Positions 1 through 7,560 are shown, numbered from the stretch's first letter. The stretch: DNA of 15,699 nt from DASUGC01 sp035606665 (GCA_035606665.1 DATNEY010000058.1:1-15699), one strand, 5' to 3'. The notes: generated by a model from the letters alone, not told the origin. A program made the numbers and translations.

Positions 1-114
1 CACCGCTACCGCCGCCTCGCCGTCCGCTACGAACGCCTCGACTTCGTCCACGAGGCGTTCCTCACCCTCGGCTGCATCCTCATCTGTTGGAACCAATTGA
101 AGGCGGCGAGCTAA
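1..114 (+). CDS. IS5-type transposase, C-terminal fragment (cut by window edge)
   Basis: Frame 1 is open from the window edge to a TAA at 112-114 and ends in residues including RYERLDFVHEAFLTLG and ICWNQLKAAS. A run of the form RRLxVRYER followed by a hydrophobic helix and a short basic tail is typical of the C-terminal end of DDE transposases of the IS5 group. Only 37 residues are present, so the catalytic residues cannot be checked and the subgroup assignment is by resemblance. The 5' part is missing because the window starts here, not because the gene is visibly broken. Confidence 0.75.
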   Translation, partial: HRYRRLAVRYERLDFVHEAFLTLGCILICWNQLKAAS

Positions 115-141
115 TTTTGCAACGCACTCTTAGGCCCGGCG
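1..141 (+). mobile_element. End of an IS5-type insertion sequence, left copy
   Basis: This stretch is the exact reverse complement of 15559-15699. It holds the last 37 codons of a transposase, the stop codon at 112-114 and about 20-27 bases of terminal sequence (TTTTGCAACGCACTCTTAGG and on). The two copies stop matching at base 142, so the outer IS boundary lies at or before 141. The exact end cannot be fixed because a few bases may match by chance and no target duplication can be checked. The element's other end is outside the window. The transposase reads inward, toward the agmatinase gene. Confidence 0.8.
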
Positions 142-1020
142 AGTCGCGAACTTGTAGGTCAGCAGCTTGTAGACAAGCCTCGCGGCCGCGAAGTCCGGCG
201 AGATAATGCCCTTGAGCGGGCACAACTCGACGACGTCGCACGCAACGACATTACGACGCTCGAATGTTCTCCTGAGGAGCGTCATCAGTTCCCTCCACGA
301 GAGCCCCCCGGGTTCCGGCGTCCCGACGCCGGGCATCAGCCCCGGCTCGAGCCCGTCGAGATCGATGGTGACGTAGACGTTCGGTCCGAGCGCGTCCACG
401 ACCGCGTCCACCCACGCCGGATCGGTCCGCATGTTCCAGTCATAGAAGATGCGGGTTCGGAGGCTCGGGACCGCCTTGGCCTCATCCTCCGAGATGTTGC
501 GGATTCCAACCTGCACCACTGGTGCGTACTCGAGGGTCCGCCGCATGGCGCAGGCATGACTGTTGGGCTCGTCCAGATACTGATCGCGAAGATCGGCGTG
601 CGCGTCGATCTGCAGCACCGTGACGCCTGGCGTTTTCAGCGCGACAGCGGCGACCAGCGGCGCCGTAATGGAGTGCTCGCCTCCGAGGGAAACCAGAAAC
701 CTGTCGCGCTCGACGACACGAGCGGCGGCGGTCTGGATCTGTCGTAGCGCTGCGGCCACCTTCGGCCTGCCGAACGTCAGTCCCGCGGAGGTGAAGACGC
801 CGTTCGTCGTGTGGACGTCGGTGCCGAGCTCTTCGTCCCAAAGTTCAACCTGCAGGGAAGCCGTCAGCAGGGCAGCCGGACCTCTTGCGGTTCCTTTGCC
901 GTACGAGGTGGTCTGTTCGAAGGGGATCGGCAGGACGAAGGCGTCGGCATCTTTCCAGGTGCGGCGCGGACTCGACGGCCCGCCGTACTGCACGCGGTTC
1001 GGGGAAAACACGTCGGGCAT
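130..1020 (-). CDS. speB: Agmatinase (agmatine ureohydrolase), arginase/ureohydrolase family
   Basis: This cytoplasmic Mn-dependent hydrolase would convert agmatine to putrescine and urea. The 296-residue product has the ordered metal-site motifs of the family: GGEHS (His116), DAHAD (Asp139, His141, Asp143) and IDLDGLEPG (Asp220, Asp222), then GTPEPGG and DVVELCP (Glu265). SHACAMR at 154-160 fits agmatinase better than arginase, but substrate choice is inferred. The ATG at 1020 is preceded by AGGAGA (1030-1025) and overlaps the upstream gene's TGA by one base, so translation is probably coupled. The 3' end is odd: the last three residues (RRA) and the TAA stop lie in the repeated IS end, so the native C-terminus has been cut or replaced by insertion. 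Probably few residues are lost, since the family's last helix (AARLVYKLLTYKF) is present. Confidence 0.9.
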   Translation of the reverse strand: MPDVFSPNRVQYGGPSSPRRTWKDADAFVLPIPFEQTTSYGKGTARGPAALLTASLQVELWDEELGTDVHTTNGVFTSAGLTFGRPKVAAALRQIQTAAARVVERDRFLVSLGGEHSITAPLVAAVALKTPGVTVLQIDAHADLRDQYLDEPNSHACAMRRTLEYAPVVQVGIRNISEDEAKAVPSLRTRIFYDWNMRTDPAWVDAVVDALGPNVYVTIDLDGLEPGLMPGVGTPEPGGLSWRELMTLLRRTFERRNVVACDVVELCPLKGIISPDFAAARLVYKLLTYKFATRRA

Positions 1021-2093
1021 CAGTTCTCCTGGTACTTGTTGTCCGCGAGCGCGTGACCGTTCATCGCCATGACGCGTCCGGATGGATCGAATTCGGGACG
1101 CTTGCGCTTCTCGGCTGCCGCCCGGCCCGTGGTCTCGAGCGCCGTTGCGACCAGCGGCAGCGCGACCGTCACGTCGCAGTGCACGGTCACCTTTTCCGAT
1201 TCAATCGAGAGCTTGCCCCAGCTCTGGGCTTCCTCCAGGCTCGATCCGCTCGCGCCGCCGTAGTACGGCGCGTCCGTGACGATCTGGATGGCGTACTTGT
1301 GGCCGCCGACGCGGTCGTCGTAGAACTCCGCCTGGACGCTCGCCTGGTTGATGAAATTCTTCGGCGTTCCTCCGCCCAGCACGATCGTCGCCGTCGAGGG
1401 CTTGCGGATCACGATGTTGGCCGATTCGATGATGTCGCCGATGACGTCCACGTAGCCCGCGGAGGGATCGCGATGTCTGGCCTGGGAAAGGCCCATGCCG
1501 ATCGAAGAATCCGCGATGGCGGGGCAGAAGATGGGCACTTTGGCCAGATAGGCAGCGGTGAGGATGCCTCGATTGCCCGTCTCCGTCCAGAGGTACTCGC
1601 CCAGCTTGTACAGGAACTCCCGGGAAGTGTAAGGGCGCCGCTCGAGCTTCAGAACGAAGGCGGCGATCCATTCGTCGTTCTTGCAGAACTCGTCCTCGCT
1701 CGCGAGCGTGTCGTACACCCGATCGATCCGCTCCGCCGCCAGCGCCGCGTCGTCCAGCTGCGGCGTGCCGATGAAGTGGCGCCGGCCTCGCGTCTCATGC
1801 AGGTCGTGATAGAGGTTCGCGCCCGTCGACACGAGGCAGTCGATGTATCGGCGCTCGATGAGATGCGCGATCGTCATGCGCATGCCACCCGCCGACAGCG
1901 CGCCGGCGGTGCCGAGGAAGATCGTGCAGTCGCTGCCGAGCATCTTTTCCCAGATGCGCCTGGCGACGCCAAGGTTTCGTCCCTGGAACGAAATGCGCTC
2001 CATGCGTTCGAGCACGTTGTCGACCGTGACATCTGCGGTCACGACGAACGGCTCGACGGGCTTGCGAAGAAAGCGAGACTTGCGGCGTCCCAT
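1020..2093 (-). CDS. Deoxyhypusine synthase-like protein, probable homospermidine/spermidine-forming enzyme
   Basis: Deoxyhypusine synthase transfers an aminobutyl group from spermidine to eIF5A using NAD. Bacteria lack eIF5A, and their DHS-like proteins are associated with polyamine synthesis such as homospermidine. The 357 residues match family length. SWGK at 291-294 carries the lysine equivalent to human Lys329, which forms the enzyme-imine intermediate. GTAGALSAGGMR (61-72) and LVSTGANLYHD (87-97) are typical of the NAD-binding core. The GGGTPKNF segment (240-247) replaces the eukaryotic GGGVVKHH, so human His288 aligns with Asn246. The ATG at 2093 lies 23 bases after the solute-binding gene, and the stop overlaps the agmatinase start by one base. 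Coupling to agmatinase, the putrescine producer, supports a polyamine role. Family membership is firm; the exact product is inferred. Confidence 0.85.
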   Translation of the reverse strand: MGRRKSRFLRKPVEPFVVTADVTVDNVLERMERISFQGRNLGVARRIWEKMLGSDCTIFLGTAGALSAGGMRMTIAHLIERRYIDCLVSTGANLYHDLHETRGRRHFIGTPQLDDAALAAERIDRVYDTLASEDEFCKNDEWIAAFVLKLERRPYTSREFLYKLGEYLWTETGNRGILTAAYLAKVPIFCPAIADSSIGMGLSQARHRDPSAGYVDVIGDIIESANIVIRKPSTATIVLGGGTPKNFINQASVQAEFYDDRVGGHKYAIQIVTDAPYYGGASGSSLEEAQSWGKLSIESEKVTVHCDVTVALPLVATALETTGRAAAEKRKRPEFDPSGRVMAMNGHALADNKYQEN

Positions 2094-2116
2094 GCCGCGA
2101 CATTCTATATCGCGCG

Positions 2117-3634
2117 TTACCTGACGCGATGCACGCGGGAGAGGAATGTGAAGTCGGCGATGGGCGAGAGCGCGACCCCTTCAAGATTGCGCTGCGACAC
2201 GGCGACGTTCGTCTTTGCCCAGAGACTCACATAGGGCGCGTCTGCCGCAACGAGTCGCTGAACCCTCTGGTAGAGGTCGCGCCGATCGGTCTCGTCGAGC
2301 GCGATGCTCGCGCGGGTGATGAGGTCGTCCACTTCGGCATTCTTGTAATGCCCTCGATTGAATCCGACGGGCGGTGCCTGAGTCGAGAGAAAGGCTCGCC
2401 GGAGCATGTCGGGATCGGTCACGCCGACGTACTGCAGCGTGTACAGCTGAACGTTTCCCCGTACCACGTCCGTCATCAGCGTGGCGAATTCGTACGAACG
2501 GACATCGAGGGCGATTCCGGCCTCCGCGAGGTTCTGTTGCAGCACGGCCGCCTGAAGGCGGTACGCCTCCGCGGTCGAGGTCTTGAGCGTCAGGCGCAGC
2601 CGTGGTTGCGGGCCGTCGCCGTCCGGATCCCGGTACCCGGCTTCGTCGAGTAGGCGGCGGGCCCGACCGAGGTCGTGCCCGAACGCGGGCGCGTCCTCGG
2701 CATAGGCCCAGGACATCGACGGCACCACGCCGGTCGCGGGCCGGGCCAAGCCCCGGCGCAGGTGATTGATGATCGCGTCCGTATCGACCGCAAACGCGAT
2801 CGCACGGCGCACCCGCGCATCCGCCAGGAGCGGGTCGCGCAGGTTCATCCCGATGTAGGCGTAGTCGGTGCCGGGACCGGTCACCACCGCAAGCCGCGGC
2901 TCGCGCTTCAGGCCATAGACCAGATCAGGCGAGAGATCGTTGACGACGATATCCACGCTTCCGTTGCGCAGCTCGAGGCCGCGCATCGTTTCATCCGGAA
3001 CGACTTTGAAGACGAGGCCTGCGTTGGCGGGCGCACCGCCGTAGGCCTCGGCAAATGGCGCGAGAGTAACGTGATCGTCGGGAACGAACTCTTTCAACCG
3101 GAAGGGTCCGCTGCCGATGGGGGATCGCATCGCTTCGGGCCCCGTTCCTTTCGGAACGATTCCCATGATCAGATTGATCGGGAACGAGGCGGACGCGGCC
3201 TTCAGCCTGAACGCCACGGTGAGGCGGTCCACGACGTCGATGGCGCGTAGGGCGGAGTAGGCGCCCTTGCGTGCGGACGTGAACGCGGGATCCAGAAAGC
3301 GCCTGAAAGTGAAGGCGACATCCTCGGCCGTCATCTCACGGCCATCGTGAAACTTCACGCCGGCGGGAATCGTGGCGACGTAGTTGATGTAGTCGGAGGT
3401 TTCGAAGCTGGTGGCTAGATCCGGGACCACCTTGAGCTGGGCGTCAATCTTGACCAGAGACCGGAAAAGCAGCTGATGCAGTTTCTGCGAGGCTTCGTCG
3501 AGTCCGACGCCCGGGTCCAGGTTGGTCGGTGCGTTCGCCAGCCCGACGACGATGACGTCGGAAGTTGGAGCCGTACGTGCCTGGCAGGCGACGGCGAAAA
3601 ACGCCGCGGCCAGCACGAGGCGACGCGCGTTCAT
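2117..3634 (-). CDS. ABC transporter solute-binding lipoprotein, family 5 (peptide/OppA-DppA type)
   Basis: The 505-residue product resembles periplasmic binding proteins of the OppA/DppA/NikA family. Family hallmarks include the opening NLDPG (residues 39-43), VPDLATSFE and KFHDGREMTAEDVAFTFRR. The N-terminus has a basic start, a short hydrophobic stretch and a cysteine at 17 (AFFAVAC), so it is probably a lipid-anchored protein, although Ala rather than Leu at -3 makes the lipobox imperfect. The ATG at 3634 overlaps the mutS stop by four bases and has a GAGG ribosome site at 3645-3642. No permease or ATPase gene is in the window, so it is an orphan component here. Ligand is unknown: the family binds peptides, nickel, heme and opines. 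Its place upstream of polyamine genes could hint at a cationic ligand, but that is speculation. Confidence 0.85.
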   Translation of the reverse strand: MNARRLVLAAAFFAVACQARTAPTSDVIVVGLANAPTNLDPGVGLDEASQKLHQLLFRSLVKIDAQLKVVPDLATSFETSDYINYVATIPAGVKFHDGREMTAEDVAFTFRRFLDPAFTSARKGAYSALRAIDVVDRLTVAFRLKAASASFPINLIMGIVPKGTGPEAMRSPIGSGPFRLKEFVPDDHVTLAPFAEAYGGAPANAGLVFKVVPDETMRGLELRNGSVDIVVNDLSPDLVYGLKREPRLAVVTGPGTDYAYIGMNLRDPLLADARVRRAIAFAVDTDAIINHLRRGLARPATGVVPSMSWAYAEDAPAFGHDLGRARRLLDEAGYRDPDGDGPQPRLRLTLKTSTAEAYRLQAAVLQQNLAEAGIALDVRSYEFATLMTDVVRGNVQLYTLQYVGVTDPDMLRRAFLSTQAPPVGFNRGHYKNAEVDDLITRASIALDETDRRDLYQRVQRLVAADAPYVSLWAKTNVAVSQRNLEGVALSPIADFTFLSRVHRVR

Positions 3635-6318
3635 TGGTCCGCCTCGCGGCGCAAGTCGGCGAGAAGGGTGAGTGCCTCGAGCGGTGTCAGCCGATCCAGG
3701 TCGAGCGCGCGAAGGCGTGCGAGAACCGGATGTTCGGTGTCGGCCTGGAACAGCCCGAGCTGCCGTTGCTCCGCCGGGGGCTGGCCGCTCAGGCTTGGCC
3801 GGCCGCCGCGTTGCAATTCGTCCTGCTCGAGCGCACGCAGGATGTCCGACGCACGTTTGACGACCGCCGGCGGCAGGCCGGCAAGCCGGGCGACCTGAAT
3901 GCCGTAGCTGCGATCCGATCGGCCTGCGACGATCTTGTGAAGAAAGACGATCTCGTCCTTGAACTCACGCGCGGTCACGTGGAAGTTCACTACGCCCGGC
4001 AGTCCGTCCGCCAGATCCGTGAGCTCGTGGTAGTGCGTGGCGAAGATCGTTTTCGGCCTCGCGCGATTGTTCGATGCGAGGTGTTCGGCCACCGCCCACG
4101 CCAGGCTGAGCCCGTCGAACGTCGCGGTGCCGCGGCCGATCTCATCGAGGATGACCAGGCTGCGCGAGGTGGCCGCGTGAAGGATGGTCGCCGTCTCCTG
4201 CATTTCGACCATGAAGGTCGACTGGCCGCGGGCGATGTTGTCGGACGCACCTACGCGCGCGAAGATGCGGTCGACCACCGAGAGCTTGGCCTGGCGGGCC
4301 GGCACGAACGAGCCGGCCTGTGCCATGAGCGCGAGGAGCGCCACCTGCCGCAGGTATGTGGACTTGCCGCCCATGTTCGGGCCCGTGAGGATCACGAGCT
4401 GCGACACCGAGCCATCGAGCTGGACGTCGTTCGGCACGAACGCGCTCGTAACCGCCCGCTCGACAACGGGATGCCGGACGTCGACGGCGGAATACTCGTC
4501 GCCGTCGTGCATGTGCGGCTTGGTGTAGTTCAGCGCGGCCGCCGCGTCAGCCAGCGCGGCCAGGACGTCGATGGCAGCGATAGCGCGGGCGGTGTCGAGG
4601 ACGCGTGGTGCTTCGGCCGCGAGGCCGGCGCGCAGCCGCTCGAATAGATCGAGCTCCACCGCGGCAATGCGCTCGTCGGCGTTGAGCACCCGGTCCTCGT
4701 ATTCCTTCAGCGCTGGCGTGATGAACCGCTCGCCGCCGGCGATCGTCTGCTTGCGGATGTAATCCGCCGGGACGCCGCCAAGATTCGAGTTGGAAACCTC
4801 GATGTAGTACCCGAAGACGCGGTTGTAGCGGATCTTCAGCGAGCCGATGCCGGTGCGCGCTCGCTCGGCTTCCTCCATGGACGCAATCGCCGTCTTGCCG
4901 CCACGGCTGATCGCCCGGAGATCGTCGAGCGCAGGGTCATGGCCGTCACGAATCACGCCGCCATCACGGGCGAGCGCCGGGGGTTCGTCGACAAGCGTCT
5001 GTTCGATCCGGCCGCGGATGTCCGTGAGGTCTTCGACTTCGGCCACCAGGCTTCTCAGGAGCGGGGCCTGAAGCGGCTCAGCCAACCCTCGGAGACGAGG
5101 GAGCATTGCCAGCGATTGCCCGAGTGCCACGACATCACGCGGGCCTGCCGTGCCGAGCGAGATGCGCGCCATCAGCCTTTCGATGTCGTGCATGCCCTTG
5201 AGCAGCTCGCGGATCTTGCCGCGCTCGGATCCACGGAAGCCGAGATCCTCGACGGCATCGAGGCGGTCCTGGATTCGCGCGAGGCCGACGAGCGGCCGCA
5301 TCAGCCATTGGCGGAGCTGCCGTCCGCCCATGGCGGTGGCGGTGCGATCGAGCACGTCGAGAAGCGAGCCCGCGCGCCCGCCGTCGGCGCCCTCGAGCAC
5401 GTTGAGATGTCGCAGCGTGACCGGGTCGACGATGAGGGCGTCGGCTGCAACGCGGAGCGAAATGTCGCGGACATGCGCAATCTCGCCGCGCTGCGTGTCC
5501 CTGAGGTACGCGACGATTGCGCCAGCCGCCGCCGTCGCGGCCGGCGCCGCGTCGAGCCCGTGCGCCTGGAGGGACGCCGTCTGAAACTGCTCGCACAGCC
5601 GTTCGCGCGCCTGATTGGCCTCGAACGTCCACGCGTCCACGCGCGTCAGCCGTCCTGGAAGCCCGTTCACGACCGCTGCCACCTCGGCGCCTTCAGCCGC
5701 GAGTAACTCCCGTGGATTCAGGATCGCGAGCTCCGATGCGACCGTCGCCGCCGCGGATGTCCCTGAGTACTCGGCCGCAGCGAACTCGCCCGTCGAGACA
5801 TCCAGAAAAGCAAGACCCCAGGCTCCGCCCGGGGTGAGGGAAAGTGCGGCGAGGAACGCAGGCTCGCGTGCCTCCAGGTACGACGCGTCAGTGAACGTGC
5901 CGGGCGATACGACGCGGGTGACTTCGCGCTTCACAATGCCTTTGGCTTTGCGCGCGTCCTCGACCTGGTCGCAGATCGCGACACGGTAGCCCTTGCGGAT
6001 GAGCCGCGAGAGATACGTTTCTGCGGCGTGAAACGGAACGCCGCACATTGGAATCGCGCCGCCGCTCGAGTCTTTTGCACGCGAGGTGAGCGTCAGCTCG
6101 AGCACGCGCGACGCCGTGAGCGCGTCTTCGTAAAACATTTCGTAGAAGTCGCCCATCCGGAAGAACACGATGGCGTCGCGATGCTGGCGCTTCACGTCAA
6201 GGTACTGACGCATCGCCGGGGTCGCTGAGGCCAACGGATTCGGCGCCGGAGAAGTTGTCACTGGGAAAACCGCGTCGGGTTGCGCCGCGAGTGCCTGCGC
6301 AAGCCGGGAGTATAACAT
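3631..6318 (-). CDS. mutS: DNA mismatch repair protein MutS
   Basis: MutS recognises base mismatches and small loops and uses ATP to recruit MutL. The product is up to 895 residues. The mismatch-reading motif FFRMGDFYEMF lies at 52-62, with the Phe-X-Glu pair at Phe58 and Glu60. The ATPase domain has Walker A GPNMGGKST at 646-654, Walker B LVILDEIGRG with Asp725/Glu726, and TIFATHYHEL after it; the C-terminal helical tail is complete. The ATG at 6318 leaves 35 residues before the conserved MRQYL. A GTG at 6261 would give 876 residues and an N-terminus of normal family length, and a TATACT box at 6314-6309 would fit transcription starting between the two, so 6261 is a serious alternative. It is the first gene of the minus-strand block. 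No mutL is in the window. Confidence 0.97.
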   Translation of the reverse strand: MLYSRLAQALAAQPDAVFPVTTSPAPNPLASATPAMRQYLDVKRQHRDAIVFFRMGDFYEMFYEDALTASRVLELTLTSRAKDSSGGAIPMCGVPFHAAETYLSRLIRKGYRVAICDQVEDARKAKGIVKREVTRVVSPGTFTDASYLEAREPAFLAALSLTPGGAWGLAFLDVSTGEFAAAEYSGTSAAATVASELAILNPRELLAAEGAEVAAVVNGLPGRLTRVDAWTFEANQARERLCEQFQTASLQAHGLDAAPAATAAAGAIVAYLRDTQRGEIAHVRDISLRVAADALIVDPVTLRHLNVLEGADGGRAGSLLDVLDRTATAMGGRQLRQWLMRPLVGLARIQDRLDAVEDLGFRGSERGKIRELLKGMHDIERLMARISLGTAGPRDVVALGQSLAMLPRLRGLAEPLQAPLLRSLVAEVEDLTDIRGRIEQTLVDEPPALARDGGVIRDGHDPALDDLRAISRGGKTAIASMEEAERARTGIGSLKIRYNRVFGYYIEVSNSNLGGVPADYIRKQTIAGGERFITPALKEYEDRVLNADERIAAVELDLFERLRAGLAAEAPRVLDTARAIAAIDVLAALADAAAALNYTKPHMHDGDEYSAVDVRHPVVERAVTSAFVPNDVQLDGSVSQLVILTGPNMGGKSTYLRQVALLALMAQAGSFVPARQAKLSVVDRIFARVGASDNIARGQSTFMVEMQETATILHAATSRSLVILDEIGRGTATFDGLSLAWAVAEHLASNNRARPKTIFATHYHELTDLADGLPGVVNFHVTAREFKDEIVFLHKIVAGRSDRSYGIQVARLAGLPPAVVKRASDILRALEQDELQRGGRPSLSGQPPAEQRQLGLFQADTEHPVLARLRALDLDRLTPLEALTLLADLRREADQ
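6309..6316. promoter_or_regulatory. Possible two-way -10 element between mutS and tsaB-rimI
   Basis: The bases AGTATAAC read as TATAAC on the plus strand (6311-6316) and TATACT on the minus strand (6314-6309), both close to the bacterial -10 consensus. On the plus strand, transcription would begin at about 6323-6326, at or just before the tsaB ATG, giving a leaderless or nearly leaderless message. On the minus strand it would begin near 6302, inside the longest mutS frame but upstream of a GTG start at 6261. I found no good -35 hexamer for either direction. Confidence 0.35.
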
Positions 6319-6325
6319 TGCGCCG

Positions 6326-7531
6326 ATGCTGATTCTGGCGCTCGAGACCGCGACGCGAGCCGGAAGTCTCGCGATCGTCGGCCCCGGACGCCGTCACGCC
6401 ATGGCCGGCGACACCACGCGCACCCATGGCGCGCGCCTGCCGAAGGAGTTGTTCGATTTCCTGGCGAGCCAGGGCCTCACGCTTGCCGATGTCGATCGAC
6501 TCGCGGTGGTGTCGGGCCCGGGATCGTTCACAGGCCTGCGGATTGGGCTGGCGACGATTCAAGGCATCGCGATGACCAGTGGTGCCCTCGTCATTCCGGT
6601 GCCGACGCTCGATGCCATGGCTGCGGTGTGGCAGGACGCGAACCGCGATCGATCGTGCCGGCTCGTGACGTGTCTCGACGGCACCCGCGCCGATGTCTTC
6701 TTCGCGGTCTTTGACTGCGGTGCACCCGGGGGCCAGGCGCGTGCGTCGGTTCTTGAGGCCGCCGTCGAGACTCCCGCTGGCGCTGCGGCGGCAGTCACTG
6801 CTCTCGGTGGCCATCTGCCGCTGATTGCCGTTGGCGACGGGGCGATCCGCTACCGCGAGGTGTTCGCACGCGCCTGGCCCACGGCCACGTTCGAGGAGTC
6901 CCTACCGAACCTGGCTCTTGGCGCCGCGCTGGTCGCGAGTGGCCGCGCCGGCGGGGATGCGGCCGTCGCACCGCACGCACTCAAACCTCTCTACGTACGC
7001 CGGCCTGACGCCGTGCTCGCGCGCGAGCGCGCCAGGACCGCGGCGGCGGGCGCCGTCCTCACGGTCGAACGCGCGACCTCTCCCGGCGATCTCGCGGCGA
7101 TTGCCGAATTGCAGCGCCGGTCGTTCGCGAATGCATGGGGAGCGGAAGCCATCCAGTGGGAGATCGACAACTCGTCAGTGGCCCGGATGTACGCCGCCCG
7201 GGGTCAGGACGGCACCATCGTCGCTTATTGCTCGTGCTGGATGATCTTCGACGAGCTGCACATCAACAGTGTCGCTGTCGACGAGGCTCAGAGGCGGAAG
7301 GGGATAGCCCGGCGGTTGCTGGACCGAGTCCTGCGGGATTCGGCCGCGGCCGGCGCTCGCAGCGCTACGCTGGAGGTGAGGCAATCGAACGAGGCCGGCA
7401 GGCGCCTCTACGAGGGTCTCGGCTTCAAGGTGGAGGCCGTCCGTCGCGGTTATTATCAAGATCCGAAGGAGGACGCTCTCATCCTCTGGCATCGGGATTT
7501 ACCGGCCCGATTCGCGCGGCCGGAACGCTAG
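6326..7531 (+). CDS. tsaB-rimI: TsaB-RimI fusion: t6A tRNA-modification partner fused to ribosomal-protein S18 N-acetyltransferase
   Basis: The 401-residue product joins two proteins usually made separately. Residues 1 to about 232 are TsaB, the ASKHA-fold partner of TsaD in making threonylcarbamoyl-adenosine at tRNA position 37. Its signature GPGSFTGLRIG lies at 64-74 and the domain ends with YVRRPDAV (223-230). Residues about 243-393 are a GNAT acetyltransferase of the RimI type: the acetyl-CoA loop QRRKGIARR at 322-330, then LEVRQSNEAGRRLYEGLGF, with Glu350 and Tyr362 spaced like the E. coli RimI catalytic pair, and GYYQDPKEDALIL. The linker (about 230-245) is Ala/Arg-rich. There is no stop or frame change between the halves, so the fusion is real in this sequence. 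The ATG at 6326 lies seven bases from the longest mutS start and has no visible ribosome site. Confidence 0.93.
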   Translation: MLILALETATRAGSLAIVGPGRRHAMAGDTTRTHGARLPKELFDFLASQGLTLADVDRLAVVSGPGSFTGLRIGLATIQGIAMTSGALVIPVPTLDAMAAVWQDANRDRSCRLVTCLDGTRADVFFAVFDCGAPGGQARASVLEAAVETPAGAAAAVTALGGHLPLIAVGDGAIRYREVFARAWPTATFEESLPNLALGAALVASGRAGGDAAVAPHALKPLYVRRPDAVLARERARTAAAGAVLTVERATSPGDLAAIAELQRRSFANAWGAEAIQWEIDNSSVARMYAARGQDGTIVAYCSCWMIFDELHINSVAVDEAQRRKGIARRLLDRVLRDSAAAGARSATLEVRQSNEAGRRLYEGLGFKVEAVRRGYYQDPKEDALILWHRDLPARFARPER

Positions 7532-7560
7532 TTGCCGGGGGTCTGGCCTTGTGGTAGTTT
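7532..7560 (+). promoter_or_regulatory. Possible sigma-70-type promoter upstream of the YdcH-family gene
   Basis: TTGCCG at 7532-7537 and TAGTTT at 7555-7560 are 17 bases apart, in the 116-base gap before the small gene at 7648. Both hexamers are imperfect. The gap itself points to a promoter here, but these exact bases are a guess. Confidence 0.3.

Noticed and set aside
1020..2093. True deoxyhypusine synthase acting on eIF5A
   Set aside because: The genome context is bacterial, where eIF5A is absent, and the catalytic-site histidine is replaced; a polyamine product is more likely.
2104..2109. TATAGA on the minus strand upstream of the DHS-like gene as a separate promoter
   Set aside because: No -35 hexamer at a usable spacing was found, and the 23-base gap fits simple operon packing.
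885..2234. 449-codon open frame on the plus strand across the DHS-like gene
   Set aside because: It is Arg/Ala-rich with no family motif, lies fully opposite clearly coding genes, and is the type of open antisense frame that high-GC DNA produces.
3565..4647. 360-codon open frame on the plus strand inside mutS
   Set aside because: It is antisense to the conserved MutS ATPase region and its product looks like no protein family.
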